In this document: positions 9,005 to 18,099 of the stretch, piece by piece
Numbering within the stretch: the stretch's first letter is position 1
Layout of the letters: the number at the start of each line of letters is the position of its first letter
Source: Acidobacteriaceae bacterium dw_441
GTDB taxonomy: Bacteria; Acidobacteriota; Terriglobia; Terriglobales; Acidobacteriaceae
DNA length: 64,000 nt
Assembly (NCBI GenBank): GCA_018449715.1
Contig: JAAVVA010000001.1
Coordinates: forward strand, 1,860,001 to 1,924,000
Reading direction: 5' to 3'
Notes under the pieces: model-generated
What the model was told of the DNA's origin: nothing
What the model saw: the letters and a program-made list of their open reading frames with translations, nothing else
The model's database searches: none
Program-made: the position numbers and the translations under genes

Positions 9005-11743
9005 TTACGGCAGGGTCGCTTTGCTTTCGATCCGATAGACCACTTGTACCGGCCCAAAGATACCGGAAGGAATGGGCTGAAGATTCTCCATATCCTGCAT
9101 CTGGAAGCGATCTCCATACTTCGCTTTCAGCGCAGTGTAATCACGTGGAGGTTGACCTGCCAGCTCATTGATAGCCGTGTTGTAAATGCGAATCTCCAGC
9201 TTATTCTCACCCGTGGTTATGAGCTTTGCAAGATCGAGTTCATACGGCGGGTGCCACAACGATCCAACCCGCTTGCCATTGAGATAGACCACTGCAGCTT
9301 CACGGATAGGCGCGTCATACCATGCGCGCATACCGTTCTTACCTGCGCCCTGCGTATCCGACACGGCCTTGCCCTCAGTGAAATGCAGAAAGACATGTTG
9401 GGCACGTTTTGGGGCTATCGCTTTGAATGTTGTGCGATATCGTACCTCACCCGAATAAAATTTCGTGGCATCCTCTTCCGTCCAGACCGTCCCGCTTTCC
9501 GTGCGTGTCGGTAACGGCGCAGAGCCTCTGCTCCCCGGAAACGCCGCCGACCAGTGTGATAGTTCTATCGGAGTTCCAGTCTCCTTCATCATGACCTGCG
9601 AGCTTGCTCCCTTTTCTGCGGCGTCAGATAGAACAAGCAAGCGCGATCCATACGGCTCCAGAACAATTGCCTGCTCTTTCCCTCCCGCCTGCCGTGTACC
9701 ATTTTCCGGGTTCCACCACTCGGCATGGTGATACAAACTGCTCGTATGAAGAGGAATCGTCTGAGACTCTGCGGAGGTATTCGCAATAAAGTACACATCA
9801 GCATTCTTCAGGCGGCGATGCAGAAATCCGATCGCGCCGTCTCCGCCACGAACATCGAAATCCGGCTGGATCGTTCGTTCGATCGCAGCCGCAAGATCCA
9901 CTTCGCTTTCAACATGCACGGAGGCTGCGACCAAAGGCTTCATCTCATCCTGAATCTTTGACGTATCCTGTGCGTCCTTCAACCCCGGCGCCATCGAGGG
10001 AGTCGCTCCGACAAAGATCACCTTGCCTCCACCACGCACATACTCCTGCAACTGGTGGGCCGCTGCCAAGCTGATGCGATGCGTCGGTGGAACCACCAGA
10101 AGAGGATGATGATGGAGATCACCTAACGCCGCGCCATCGACATAATCCACGTTATGTCCAGTGTTCAGAATAGCCTTCATCAGCCCCTGCGATATCTTCA
10201 CCTTCATCGCATCGGTCACAGAGACCTTCCCCGGCTCAAACTCTGCCTGGGCATCATCCTCCGGCAGCAGCAGCGCAACATCATTCGCAGGCTCCCCCTG
10301 CCGAAGCATCCAGCTCACGCGTTGCAGATAGCTCGCAACATCCGGCATCACCGGCCACCACGGGTTATGCGCATTGAAGACCGCAGCAGCATAAAGCGAG
10401 TATCCTGGCTCGGTCGCATAAGAAGGCGAATAGGGCCAGCCATGACCGATAATCTGGTTGACTCCCTCAACAAACATGCGGTCGGCCTCAGCCTTCATAT
10501 CCAGCGGCGTCGCACGAAAGGCAGGCGAGTGCAGCCACGTCCACGTCTCCGCCGAGGTGATGTTATTGCTGAACAGATGATTCGCCGACGAGGTCCAGCG
10601 CGTGAACGAGAAGCTATTCCACTGCGGCCCCTCTCCCTCCGGAAGATGCGGGACGCGCTCATCGCTGAGCGTTGCCGCGGGCACGCCATAGGTCTGCGAG
10701 CGAAACAGCGTATGGTGCGCCGTAGCGTACTCCGTCATGGGCTTGAGATAGTTCTCCCGCACCAGATCGGAAAGCGTTACACCCCAGTCGTGCCGAACCT
10801 CCTCGGCCTGTGGAGTACCTCCAGCAACCAACTCCGGAAGATGCGGAATCAGATCGTAACCACGCCGCTTCTTGAACTCTTCCGGAAGTCGCAGCGTCCA
10901 GTCGCTTCCATACACCTCAAGCGAGTCGGAGAAGATGGCATACGGGGGCACATCGTTGAAGCCTCCCAGAAGCGCATCTCCCACCGCACGAAGGTGTGTC
11001 TCCGTCGCCTCGGGCGACATGTGGTCGAGCACATATCCTTCCCCGCCCACTGCAGCGCGCTTCACCGTCTGCTTCGTATGGCTGCTGATGAAGAGCAGAA
11101 CAACCTGCGACTCACCCGCAGCAGAAGGAAGCGCACCGACGTTCTTCGGGAACTCAATCTGTTTTGCTGTCGCGGCATCATAGTGCTGTGGCGTTCCCTT
11201 AGCAACAAAAGCCGCAACCGGAGTATCCCCCGCCTCCATCTCCGGCAATTTCTCAAGAGGTAAGGAGATGGCAACGACCTTCAAGCGTCCTGCAGCCTGC
11301 TCAATCGGAATATGCGGTCCGCCGAATGGCCATCCGCTGCCCAGCGTAAGATCAACACGCATCCCCAGTGCGCGTCCCTGCTGCTGAGCATAGCGAAGCA
11401 TCTCCACCATCTCGGGCGAGCCATAACGCAGATTGCGAATTCCCTTCTGCGGATCATCCAGAGCCAGCGGATACACCGAGGCCAGCTCAAAGCCTCCGAT
11501 GCCTCCCTCGTGCATCTCGCGAATCTCGCGTGCAATCTCATCCTTCGAGACTGCCGGGCCAAACCACCACCATCGCACCATCGGACGCGCATCGTTCGGA
11601 GGCGCGGCAAAAACCTCTCGTAGTTGTTCCACTGTCTGCACTGTCTTCTGCGCGTGCAGATCCGCTGGGCAAACCACTGCTGTCATCGCAGCGAATACGG
11701 CAAGAGTTAATCCACTGCAACGAACACCCACGATGCGATTCAT
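9005..11743 (-). CDS. Exported GH106-family alpha-L-rhamnosidase
   Basis: 912 aa from ATG 11743, preceded by AGGAG and followed by a signal peptide ending DLHAQ. A longer reading frame to 11890 would run into the rhamnulokinase gene. The mature start has MVRWWWFGPAVSKDEI and EMHEGGIGGFELASVYPL, hallmarks of the GH106 alpha-L-rhamnosidase / PF17132 group, then LTLGSGWPFGGP and SDSLEVYGSDW of the barrel. The final 150 residues form a galactose-binding-like sandwich (VVYLNGKRVGSLWHPPYELD). It releases L-rhamnose from plant glycans such as rhamnogalacturonan. It lies 14 bases behind rhaB at the end of the rhamnose operon, so supply and catabolism are transcribed together. Confidence 0.9.
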   Translation of the reverse strand: MNRIVGVRCSGLTLAVFAAMTAVVCPADLHAQKTVQTVEQLREVFAAPPNDARPMVRWWWFGPAVSKDEIAREIREMHEGGIGGFELASVYPLALDDPQKGIRNLRYGSPEMVEMLRYAQQQGRALGMRVDLTLGSGWPFGGPHIPIEQAAGRLKVVAISLPLEKLPEMEAGDTPVAAFVAKGTPQHYDAATAKQIEFPKNVGALPSAAGESQVVLLFISSHTKQTVKRAAVGGEGYVLDHMSPEATETHLRAVGDALLGGFNDVPPYAIFSDSLEVYGSDWTLRLPEEFKKRRGYDLIPHLPELVAGGTPQAEEVRHDWGVTLSDLVRENYLKPMTEYATAHHTLFRSQTYGVPAATLSDERVPHLPEGEGPQWNSFSFTRWTSSANHLFSNNITSAETWTWLHSPAFRATPLDMKAEADRMFVEGVNQIIGHGWPYSPSYATEPGYSLYAAAVFNAHNPWWPVMPDVASYLQRVSWMLRQGEPANDVALLLPEDDAQAEFEPGKVSVTDAMKVKISQGLMKAILNTGHNVDYVDGAALGDLHHHPLLVVPPTHRISLAAAHQLQEYVRGGGKVIFVGATPSMAPGLKDAQDTSKIQDEMKPLVAASVHVESEVDLAAAIERTIQPDFDVRGGDGAIGFLHRRLKNADVYFIANTSAESQTIPLHTSSLYHHAEWWNPENGTRQAGGKEQAIVLEPYGSRLLVLSDAAEKGASSQVMMKETGTPIELSHWSAAFPGSRGSAPLPTRTESGTVWTEEDATKFYSGEVRYRTTFKAIAPKRAQHVFLHFTEGKAVSDTQGAGKNGMRAWYDAPIREAAVVYLNGKRVGSLWHPPYELDLAKLITTGENKLEIRIYNTAINELAGQPPRDYTALKAKYGDRFQMQDMENLQPIPSGIFGPVQVVYRIESKATLP

Positions 11744-11757
11744 CCATCGCTCCTGAA

Positions 11758-13206
11758 CTACGAAAGTCGGTTCACCCATGTATAGATCTCCGCTGCAAAC
11801 GCAGCAGACTCCGGAGAGCACTCGGCTTCGAGCGCAGCAAGCTGCACTGCGAAGTTGCCCAGGGTTGAGCTCTCCGTGGAACCACAGCACACCTCCAGCC
11901 CCGTTGTCTCGGCCGTAAGCTGATTGAGCAGTGCGTTCTGCGAACCGCCGCCCACGATATACAAACAGCGCAGCTCTTTGCCAGTGTGATGCTTCACCCG
12001 CGCCAGCACCTCAGCGTATCGCGCCGCCAGGCTGTGCATGATCAGCGAGACCATCGCGGGCGCTCCTGCGGGAGATTCATCCAGCGGCTTCGCTCCCTTT
12101 GCAACTAACTGGCGATTGATGCGCGTCGGCATCTCTCCCATACGAAGCAGCTCGGAATCATCCACGTCGAGCAGCATCTCAGGTGCAGGCAGATGCTTGC
12201 ACTGGAGCAGCAGTTCCGCAATCCCCGGAGCAAATCCCTGCTCCGCCCACACACTCTCGCACTGCTTCAGCAGCCACATGCCGTTCACATTTCTGTGGAA
12301 GCAGTTCGCTCCCCCGGCAGCGCCCAGGTTGGTGAAGTTCTCCTCACGTGCCTCCGCACTCTCCACCGGCCTCCGTGTCAAGGCTCCCACAAGCGACCAC
12401 GTCCCCGAGCTGATATAGGCCCAGTCATCGCCCAGCGCCGGTATCCCCGCAATCGCCGAGGCCGTGTCGTGACACGCGGGCGCAATCAGCTCCGTATCTC
12501 CGAACGCGGCCAACTCCTGCAACGACCCCTTCAATTTACCGAGTCTGCTTCCTGTCGGAACGATGCGAGGAGCCAGATCCATCACAAATCCTGCCGCACG
12601 AAAGATCTCCTCGCTCCACCTGCGCGAGTGAAGGTCGATCAGCTGCGTGTGCGTCGCATTCGTAAACTCAGCGACCGGTTCGCCTCCAAGCCACGTCAGC
12701 ACATACTCCGGCAGATTGAGCCATCGCGTCGGAACATACCCGGCCTGACGATCCGCATAGAGCTGATACAGCGTATTGATCGCCATCTGTTGGATGCCGG
12801 TGATCTCGCGTATCCGCTCCGCCGGAATGTGCGTGTGAAGTTCTGCCTCAGAGCGAAGGTTGCGTTCATCGCGATAGCAGAACGGCTCCGCAACAGGAGC
12901 ACCCTCACTGTTCAGACGAACATAATCCACCGCCCAGCCATCGACCGCAATCGAGCGAACGCCCTCCGGCGCAAGCTCCGCGGCCTTCCGCAATCCCTCG
13001 TCGAGACCGGCAAGAATACGCTCCAGCGGCCAGTGCAGGCCATCCTCGCGCTGCACCGGCCCATTGCCGAAGCGATGAACCAGTTGAATCCGCGGCTCGC
13101 CTTGCTGCCATCGCAACAGACTTACGCGGCAACTCTCTGCCCCGAGATCGATTGCGATAGAGGCCCGAGCATCCTTTGGTTGACGAGGCTCCGAGGCCCC
13201 GCTCAT
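11758..13206 (-). CDS. rhaB: Rhamnulokinase
   Basis: 482 aa FGGY-family sugar kinase. The start ATG 13206 overlaps the TGA of the aldolase/dehydrogenase gene (ATGA); the longer frame to 13305 lies inside that gene. It shows the N-terminal phosphate loop SIAIDLGAESCRVSLL, the WSLVG hinge region and the C-terminal ATP-binding VGGGSQNALLNQLTA, which is characteristic of rhamnulokinases as opposed to xylulo- or glycerol kinases. It phosphorylates L-rhamnulose to L-rhamnulose-1-phosphate, the substrate of the enzyme encoded just upstream. Confidence 0.95.
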   Translation of the reverse strand: MSGASEPRQPKDARASIAIDLGAESCRVSLLRWQQGEPRIQLVHRFGNGPVQREDGLHWPLERILAGLDEGLRKAAELAPEGVRSIAVDGWAVDYVRLNSEGAPVAEPFCYRDERNLRSEAELHTHIPAERIREITGIQQMAINTLYQLYADRQAGYVPTRWLNLPEYVLTWLGGEPVAEFTNATHTQLIDLHSRRWSEEIFRAAGFVMDLAPRIVPTGSRLGKLKGSLQELAAFGDTELIAPACHDTASAIAGIPALGDDWAYISSGTWSLVGALTRRPVESAEAREENFTNLGAAGGANCFHRNVNGMWLLKQCESVWAEQGFAPGIAELLLQCKHLPAPEMLLDVDDSELLRMGEMPTRINRQLVAKGAKPLDESPAGAPAMVSLIMHSLAARYAEVLARVKHHTGKELRCLYIVGGGSQNALLNQLTAETTGLEVCCGSTESSTLGNFAVQLAALEAECSPESAAFAAEIYTWVNRLS

Positions 13207-15413
13207 CGCAGGTATGCCTCCACCAGTCCACCGTCCACCGGGATGATATGCCCCGTCGTGCAGCGGGTCAGAGGCCCAGCGAGGAACATGATCGCCTCCG
13301 CGCAATCCTTCGGGTCAATCGGTGTGTGCGTCAGCGTGCGCTCTGCGTAGAACTGCGCCAGCGCATTGCGAAGCTCGTCGTCGCTGCTCGAATCGTTGAA
13401 TGGAATCTTGTACTTTGTCAGCGACGCCTTCACGCGATCACGCGGGAACATCGTCGATCCCTTCACCACGGTCGCCGGACTGATGCCGTTCACACGAATC
13501 TTCGGAGCCAGCCCCACGGCAAGCTCGCGCACCAGGTGGCTCAACGCAGCCTTGCTCACGTCGTAGGCCTCGCTTCCGCGCTTCGCCACAACTGCATTGG
13601 CCGAACTCGTCAGCACCACGCTCACATCCAGACCCTGCGCCTTCAGTATCTTCTGCGCCTCATCCGCCAGCAGGTAGTTTGCCGTCACGTTCACTTCAAG
13701 CGTAAGCGCCCACTGCGCGTCCGTGATAATGCCGTCCGGCGACGACGGAAACATCGCAGCCGTGTTGATCAGGATGTCGATACCGCCAAACTGCTTGATC
13801 GTTGCTTCAAGCGCGGATTGGATCGCCTTGCGGTCGCGGATGTCGATCGAGGTGAAACCAACAGCTTCCTTACCGGCAATCGCTTTGCACTCCTCGGCCA
13901 CCTTCTCCGCACCTGCGAGATCGCGGTCGGCCACAACCACATGGGCTCCACGCTCCGCTGCAATCAAAGCAACCTGGTGACCGATTCCGCTTCCTCCACC
14001 GACAATCAGCGCAACCTTGCGGCTAAGCTGTTTCTCCGGCGGCTGGCGGCGTATCTTCGCCTCTTCCAAAGCCCAGTACTCGATCCGGAAGGCCTCGCTC
14101 GGAGGCAGAGCAACGTAGTTGTCGAAGACCGTGAACTGATCAGCCGAGGCCGCAGGACCGGCCTGCGGAATGTCCTGCGCATCCACGCCGTGCCCCAACG
14201 CGCCCGCGCCCTGCATCACACCAATGGCGTTGATGTAGAACTCGCCCGTCAGCCTCGCCTCGGTCTTGCTTTTGCCGAAAGTGAACATGCCCACACCGGG
14301 CAGCAGAACCACTGTCGGGCTGGCATCGCGCTGCTTCGGAGAATCCGGAAGCGCGTGCGCCGAATAGTACTCCGCATACTCGGCGCGATACGTCTCAAGC
14401 GCCGTCTCGATGATCGCCGGAATATCCTTCGGATCGCTCGACGGCTCCCACTTGAGGAACATCGGACGAATCTTCGTGCGGATGAAGTGGTCCGGGCAGC
14501 TTGTTCCCAGATGAGCCAGCTTCTCCGCGTATTCGGAGTTCACAAACCCAAGCACCTGTTCGGAGTCGGTGAAGCTTCCGATCCAGCGCTGCTTGCGTGA
14601 GACCGCGCCGCGAAGATACGGCATTACCGCAGTAGCAATCTTCACACGGTCGGCGTGCGACTCCACCTTCGCCCCGCCGAAGCTCTTGTGCCCTTCCTGC
14701 TGCGCGTGACGCTCGATGAACTGCCCAAGCTGGTCGATGATCGTAATCGTATTCAGATAAGCATCGCGCTGCGTATCGCCCCATGTAAACAGTCCGTGAC
14801 CGCCCAGAACAACACCATCGCACCCCGGCGTCTCCTGCACGATCTTCCGCAGCATCATCCCCAGTTCAAAACCCGGACGCTGCCATGGCAGCCACGCCAG
14901 CTTGTGGCCAAACTCCTTGTTGAACTCCTCCATCTTCTCCTTGCCGTTAGCCGAAGCCGCCAGCGCAATGCCCCAGTCGGGATGAAGATGATCGACGTGC
15001 TCGAACGGAAGAAAACCATGCAGCGGCGTGTCAATGGAGGCCGCGGTCGGATTATTGTTGAAGGTCACCAGGGGATACAGCGCCACCATCGCATCCTCTT
15101 CCGCGACGCCCTTGTACTGCTTCTCCAACTGCAGCAGCCGGTCGAGATAAAGCGTGGCGAAGCCAGTGCGCTTGATACTCCCCAGATCACCGCCCGATCC
15201 CTTCACCCAAAGGACCTTGACCTTCTCTCCCGTAACCGGGTCCACCTCTTCCAGCTTCGAGCTTGTATTTCCGCCTCCGAAGTTTGTAATCCGCAGATCC
15301 GAGCCAAGCAGGTTACTGCGATACCGCAGAAGCTCAGGAGCATCCAGCTTCGACGCAACCGCCTCGTCCCACTTGTCTTCCAGAAACTTCAGTTTTTCAT
15401 TCGCCGCCGCCAT
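13203..15413 (-). CDS. rhaD: Bifunctional rhamnulose-1-phosphate aldolase / short-chain dehydrogenase
   Basis: 736 aa from ATG 15413 (GGAG 6-10 bases upstream; a GTG at 15440 lacks one). Residues about 1-420 are a class II aldolase with metal-binding histidines in FEHVDHLHPDW and LGGHGLFTWG. Residues about 470-736 are an SDR with KVALIVGGGSGIGHQ (Rossmann) and the catalytic S...Y-x3-K in SSANAVV...AYDVSKAAL. This matches the known RhaD-aldolase/alcohol-dehydrogenase fusions, which split rhamnulose-1-P to DHAP and L-lactaldehyde and oxidise the aldehyde to L-lactate, so no separate aldehyde dehydrogenase is needed. Translationally coupled to rhaB. Confidence 0.95.
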   Translation of the reverse strand: MAAANEKLKFLEDKWDEAVASKLDAPELLRYRSNLLGSDLRITNFGGGNTSSKLEEVDPVTGEKVKVLWVKGSGGDLGSIKRTGFATLYLDRLLQLEKQYKGVAEEDAMVALYPLVTFNNNPTAASIDTPLHGFLPFEHVDHLHPDWGIALAASANGKEKMEEFNKEFGHKLAWLPWQRPGFELGMMLRKIVQETPGCDGVVLGGHGLFTWGDTQRDAYLNTITIIDQLGQFIERHAQQEGHKSFGGAKVESHADRVKIATAVMPYLRGAVSRKQRWIGSFTDSEQVLGFVNSEYAEKLAHLGTSCPDHFIRTKIRPMFLKWEPSSDPKDIPAIIETALETYRAEYAEYYSAHALPDSPKQRDASPTVVLLPGVGMFTFGKSKTEARLTGEFYINAIGVMQGAGALGHGVDAQDIPQAGPAASADQFTVFDNYVALPPSEAFRIEYWALEEAKIRRQPPEKQLSRKVALIVGGGSGIGHQVALIAAERGAHVVVADRDLAGAEKVAEECKAIAGKEAVGFTSIDIRDRKAIQSALEATIKQFGGIDILINTAAMFPSSPDGIITDAQWALTLEVNVTANYLLADEAQKILKAQGLDVSVVLTSSANAVVAKRGSEAYDVSKAALSHLVRELAVGLAPKIRVNGISPATVVKGSTMFPRDRVKASLTKYKIPFNDSSSDDELRNALAQFYAERTLTHTPIDPKDCAEAIMFLAGPLTRCTTGHIIPVDGGLVEAYLR

Positions 15414-15532
15414 GTCATCTCCATTCGGAATTTCGACCACTATCTTTCCACACGAAGGACCAATACGGCAAATATTTCCCTACAGAAATGAATCGTCTCA
15501 ATTGAAACACCACCGTGTCCCTGGCAAGTCTG

Positions 15533-16615
15533 CTAGGAAACAGCCTCTCGTGTCACCAGGCGATGGCTCACATAGTTGTAGGGAGGCACAATCTGGCCCT
15601 TCAGCAGCGACAGCCCAAGCTGCATCAGGTTCGGGCCATATGTATTGATCTCATGCGAAACCGACGCAATCAACGGCGACGAAGGAGATTTCATCTCCTC
15701 CAGAGCCTCCTTGATGCAATCCTGCCCCACCACAGCAATATGCTTCTGACGCTTCAGCTTCTTCGCCGCGTCGATCGCCCCCAACGCGCTGGTGTCAGTC
15801 GCGGCAGCAATCAGAATCGCACGGTCCTTCGGGTGTTTCTCCAGGTAATCCTCAATCAGCTTCGCGCTGGTCTCGCGCATACCGCGACCATCCAGCCGCA
15901 GGAATGTCCCCTCCGGAAGCCCCGGCAACGCCGACCGCACCGCCTCGAACGCGCCCGAGATTCTTCCCTGCACCAGGATGCCGGCCTCCGGAAGGTCCAG
16001 CCCGATCACCCGGTCCACCTTGCCCTTCCACTCCAGCTGCGCGTAGCGGGCCAGCACCTCGCCCGCCTCGACGCCGACACGATAGTTGTCCACCCCAAAA
16101 AATGTCGCGTTCGGATGAGGAATATCGATCGCAATCAGCGGAATATTTGCGGAGGCCACCTTATCGCCGATCACCGCCGCAACCGACTGCTCCACGTTGA
16201 ACTCGATAATCAGGTCCACACTATTGCGGATAAACTCCTCCGCATTCTGCACCGCGGTCGCCGCATCATAGCGATTGTCCAGTTCGACCAGGTCCACGCC
16301 CGAGGACGCCGCCGCATCGCGCAGGCTCCGCGTCACCTCTTCGGAGAACGGCATATCCGCACTCTGTCCGCCAAATCCGAAGCGCAGCTTCTTCGGGCGC
16401 ATCACGTGGCGATACATCCCATCCGGCGCCTGCGCCAGATAGCCGCGGTGCACCAGCGTCTTCAGCACGCGATAAACAGTCGTCTTCGAGATCCGCGTGC
16501 GCCGGTGGATCACCTCCAGCGACATCGGCTTGTTCTCTGCCTGTAGAAGTTCGAGAATGTCCAGCGATTTCGAAAGAACCGGGATGAGGTAAAGACGCTT
16601 CGATGTCTTGGCCAA
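15533..16615 (-). CDS. Chimeric regulator: IclR-type HTH plus sugar-binding (RbsB/LacI-like) domain
   Basis: 360 aa. Residues about 8-70 are a winged helix of the IclR type (VLSKSLDILELLQ, then ISKTTVYRVLKTLVHRGYL), not a LacI hinge-helix HTH. Residues about 85-350 are a periplasmic-binding-protein fold (Peripla_BP_4: VDLIIEFNVEQSVAAVIGDK, LIAIDIPHPNATFFGVDNYR, AILIAAATDTSALGAIDAA, VGQDC). There is no IclR effector domain and no signal peptide, so it should be a cytoplasmic transcription factor sensing a sugar. Its place between the isomerase and aldolase genes makes it the likely rhamnose-pathway regulator. The domain pairing is the odd point. Confidence 0.88.
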   Translation of the reverse strand: MAKTSKRLYLIPVLSKSLDILELLQAENKPMSLEVIHRRTRISKTTVYRVLKTLVHRGYLAQAPDGMYRHVMRPKKLRFGFGGQSADMPFSEEVTRSLRDAAASSGVDLVELDNRYDAATAVQNAEEFIRNSVDLIIEFNVEQSVAAVIGDKVASANIPLIAIDIPHPNATFFGVDNYRVGVEAGEVLARYAQLEWKGKVDRVIGLDLPEAGILVQGRISGAFEAVRSALPGLPEGTFLRLDGRGMRETSAKLIEDYLEKHPKDRAILIAAATDTSALGAIDAAKKLKRQKHIAVVGQDCIKEALEEMKSPSSPLIASVSHEINTYGPNLMQLGLSLLKGQIVPPYNYVSHRLVTREAVS

Positions 16616-16685
16616 CGAGTACCGCTCCTATATAAGGGTCGGGACTATTATTACCTAATTCAGCGCTCTTCCCTCTCGAAAAGCC

Positions 16686-17885
16686 TCAGGCGTAGCTCGA
16701 AACCGAATTCCTGTTCTTTTCGGCTCTTTCCTTCGCGATGCGCTCCACATACCCGCTCTCGCGAAGTTGCTGTAGAGGATCACCGGCCAAACCACGCGCC
16801 TCGCGCCACGCCCGCACGATGGGGCGAACATCCGTCCAGAAACTGTCGCGGAACAACTCCTCGGCCTCCACCAGCCTGCACTCGTCTTGAAGCGCGGATA
16901 AAGTTTCGCGGTCGATCAGCACAGCACGGGCATACAACTCCTGCGCAGTCACCACGCTCTGCACCATCGCCTCCATCTTGCCTTTCAGGTTATGGCTCTG
17001 GTCGATCATGTAGGCGATCCCCGCCGTCGCCGTCGCAGGAGCGCTCAGAATCTCATGGAAGATGCGGAAGACCTGGTACGGATCGATCGAACCAATCGTC
17101 AGGTCATCGTCCGCATACTTCCGATCATTGAAGTGGAAACCTCCCAGCGCATCCAGATGCAACAGCCACGCCACAATCTGTTCGATATTCGTCCCGTGAT
17201 AATGATGCCCCGTATCCACCAGCACCTTCGCCCTCGGTCCTATCTTGCTGGCAAGGTGCAACGCCATTCCCCAGTCCGCGATATCCGTGTGATAGAAGGC
17301 AGGCTCGAACGGCTTGTACTCGATCAGCAGCCGCTGCCCTTCAGTCGTAGCGGCGTGCATCGCTCCGAGCACCTCCTCCATCCATCCGATGCGGCGGCTG
17401 ATCGACTGCGTCCCCGGATAGTTCGATCCATCCGAGACCCAAAGCGAGATATCCTTCGTCTCCAGCGCGCGGCCAATCTCCACCGACTCCAGCAGATGGT
17501 CCAGCGCGATCCTCCGCACCTCCGCGCTCGGGCTAGCAATCGAACCGTACTTGTACTCCTGCGACTGGAACAGGTTCGGGTTGATCGATCCGGACTTCAC
17601 GCCGTGCTGCTTTTCAAGCCCACGAATCTTCTCCACGTCGGCCACGCCGTTCGGCAGGTCCCACAGCACATGCAGGCCGACCGTCGGACTGGCCCCGGTC
17701 AGACGGTTTACCTCACCGGCATCGGCAAACTTCTCCTCGATACTCGTCGCCGCAGCGCTCTGCACGAACTTGCCGAAGCGCGTTCCGGTGTTGGCAAAGC
17801 CCCAGGAAGGGATCTCGATATGAAAACGGTCCAGTGCCTTCCAAACGACATCCTGTCTCGATCCCACGTTTTTATCCTGTCCCAT
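16686..17885 (-). CDS. rhaI: L-rhamnose isomerase (RhaI type)
   Basis: 399 aa TIM-barrel sugar isomerase, ATG 17885 with GGAGGG upstream. It resembles the Pseudomonas-type rhamnose isomerase RhaI rather than E. coli RhaA: HIEIPSWGFANTGTRF at the start, ISLWVSDGSNYPG, LLIEYKPFEPAFYHTD, VLVDTGHHYHGTNIE and GGFHFNDRKYADDDL carry the expected Glu/Asp/His metal ligands. It converts L-rhamnose to L-rhamnulose, the first step of the pathway completed by the downstream genes. First gene of the minus-strand rhamnose set; divergent from trehalase across about 214 bases. Confidence 0.93.
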   Translation of the reverse strand: MGQDKNVGSRQDVVWKALDRFHIEIPSWGFANTGTRFGKFVQSAAATSIEEKFADAGEVNRLTGASPTVGLHVLWDLPNGVADVEKIRGLEKQHGVKSGSINPNLFQSQEYKYGSIASPSAEVRRIALDHLLESVEIGRALETKDISLWVSDGSNYPGTQSISRRIGWMEEVLGAMHAATTEGQRLLIEYKPFEPAFYHTDIADWGMALHLASKIGPRAKVLVDTGHHYHGTNIEQIVAWLLHLDALGGFHFNDRKYADDDLTIGSIDPYQVFRIFHEILSAPATATAGIAYMIDQSHNLKGKMEAMVQSVVTAQELYARAVLIDRETLSALQDECRLVEAEELFRDSFWTDVRPIVRAWREARGLAGDPLQQLRESGYVERIAKERAEKNRNSVSSYA

Positions 17886-18099
17886 CCGCCCTCCATGTTC
17901 CTTTTCCGAAAATAAGTCTCTATTGGAATATTAAATAATGCAAGTTGTACTTTTCCTCGAAACGCATCCCCGGACAATATCCTGCAATTCTCCGCCACCT
18001 CCCACCGGAAAACAACGAAACGATCCCATTCATCTCAAATCATGGCAACCGCTTCGCCTCAGAAGATCACTAAAATAACCTCCAGTGGAGACCTCTTCG

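Noticed and set aside
12193..14600. Two long plus-strand frames (385 and 474 codons)
   Set aside because: Antisense to rhaB and rhaD, overlapping each other; Arg/His-rich shadows.
15414..15532. Possible rhamnose operator shared with the rhaI upstream region
   Set aside because: Both regions are AT-rich, but no common dyad or spaced repeat could be aligned convincingly.
17886..18099. Consensus promoter for the rhaI set
   Set aside because: AT-rich hexamers occur (TTTAAT, TAATAT) but none has an acceptable -35 at 16-18 bases.
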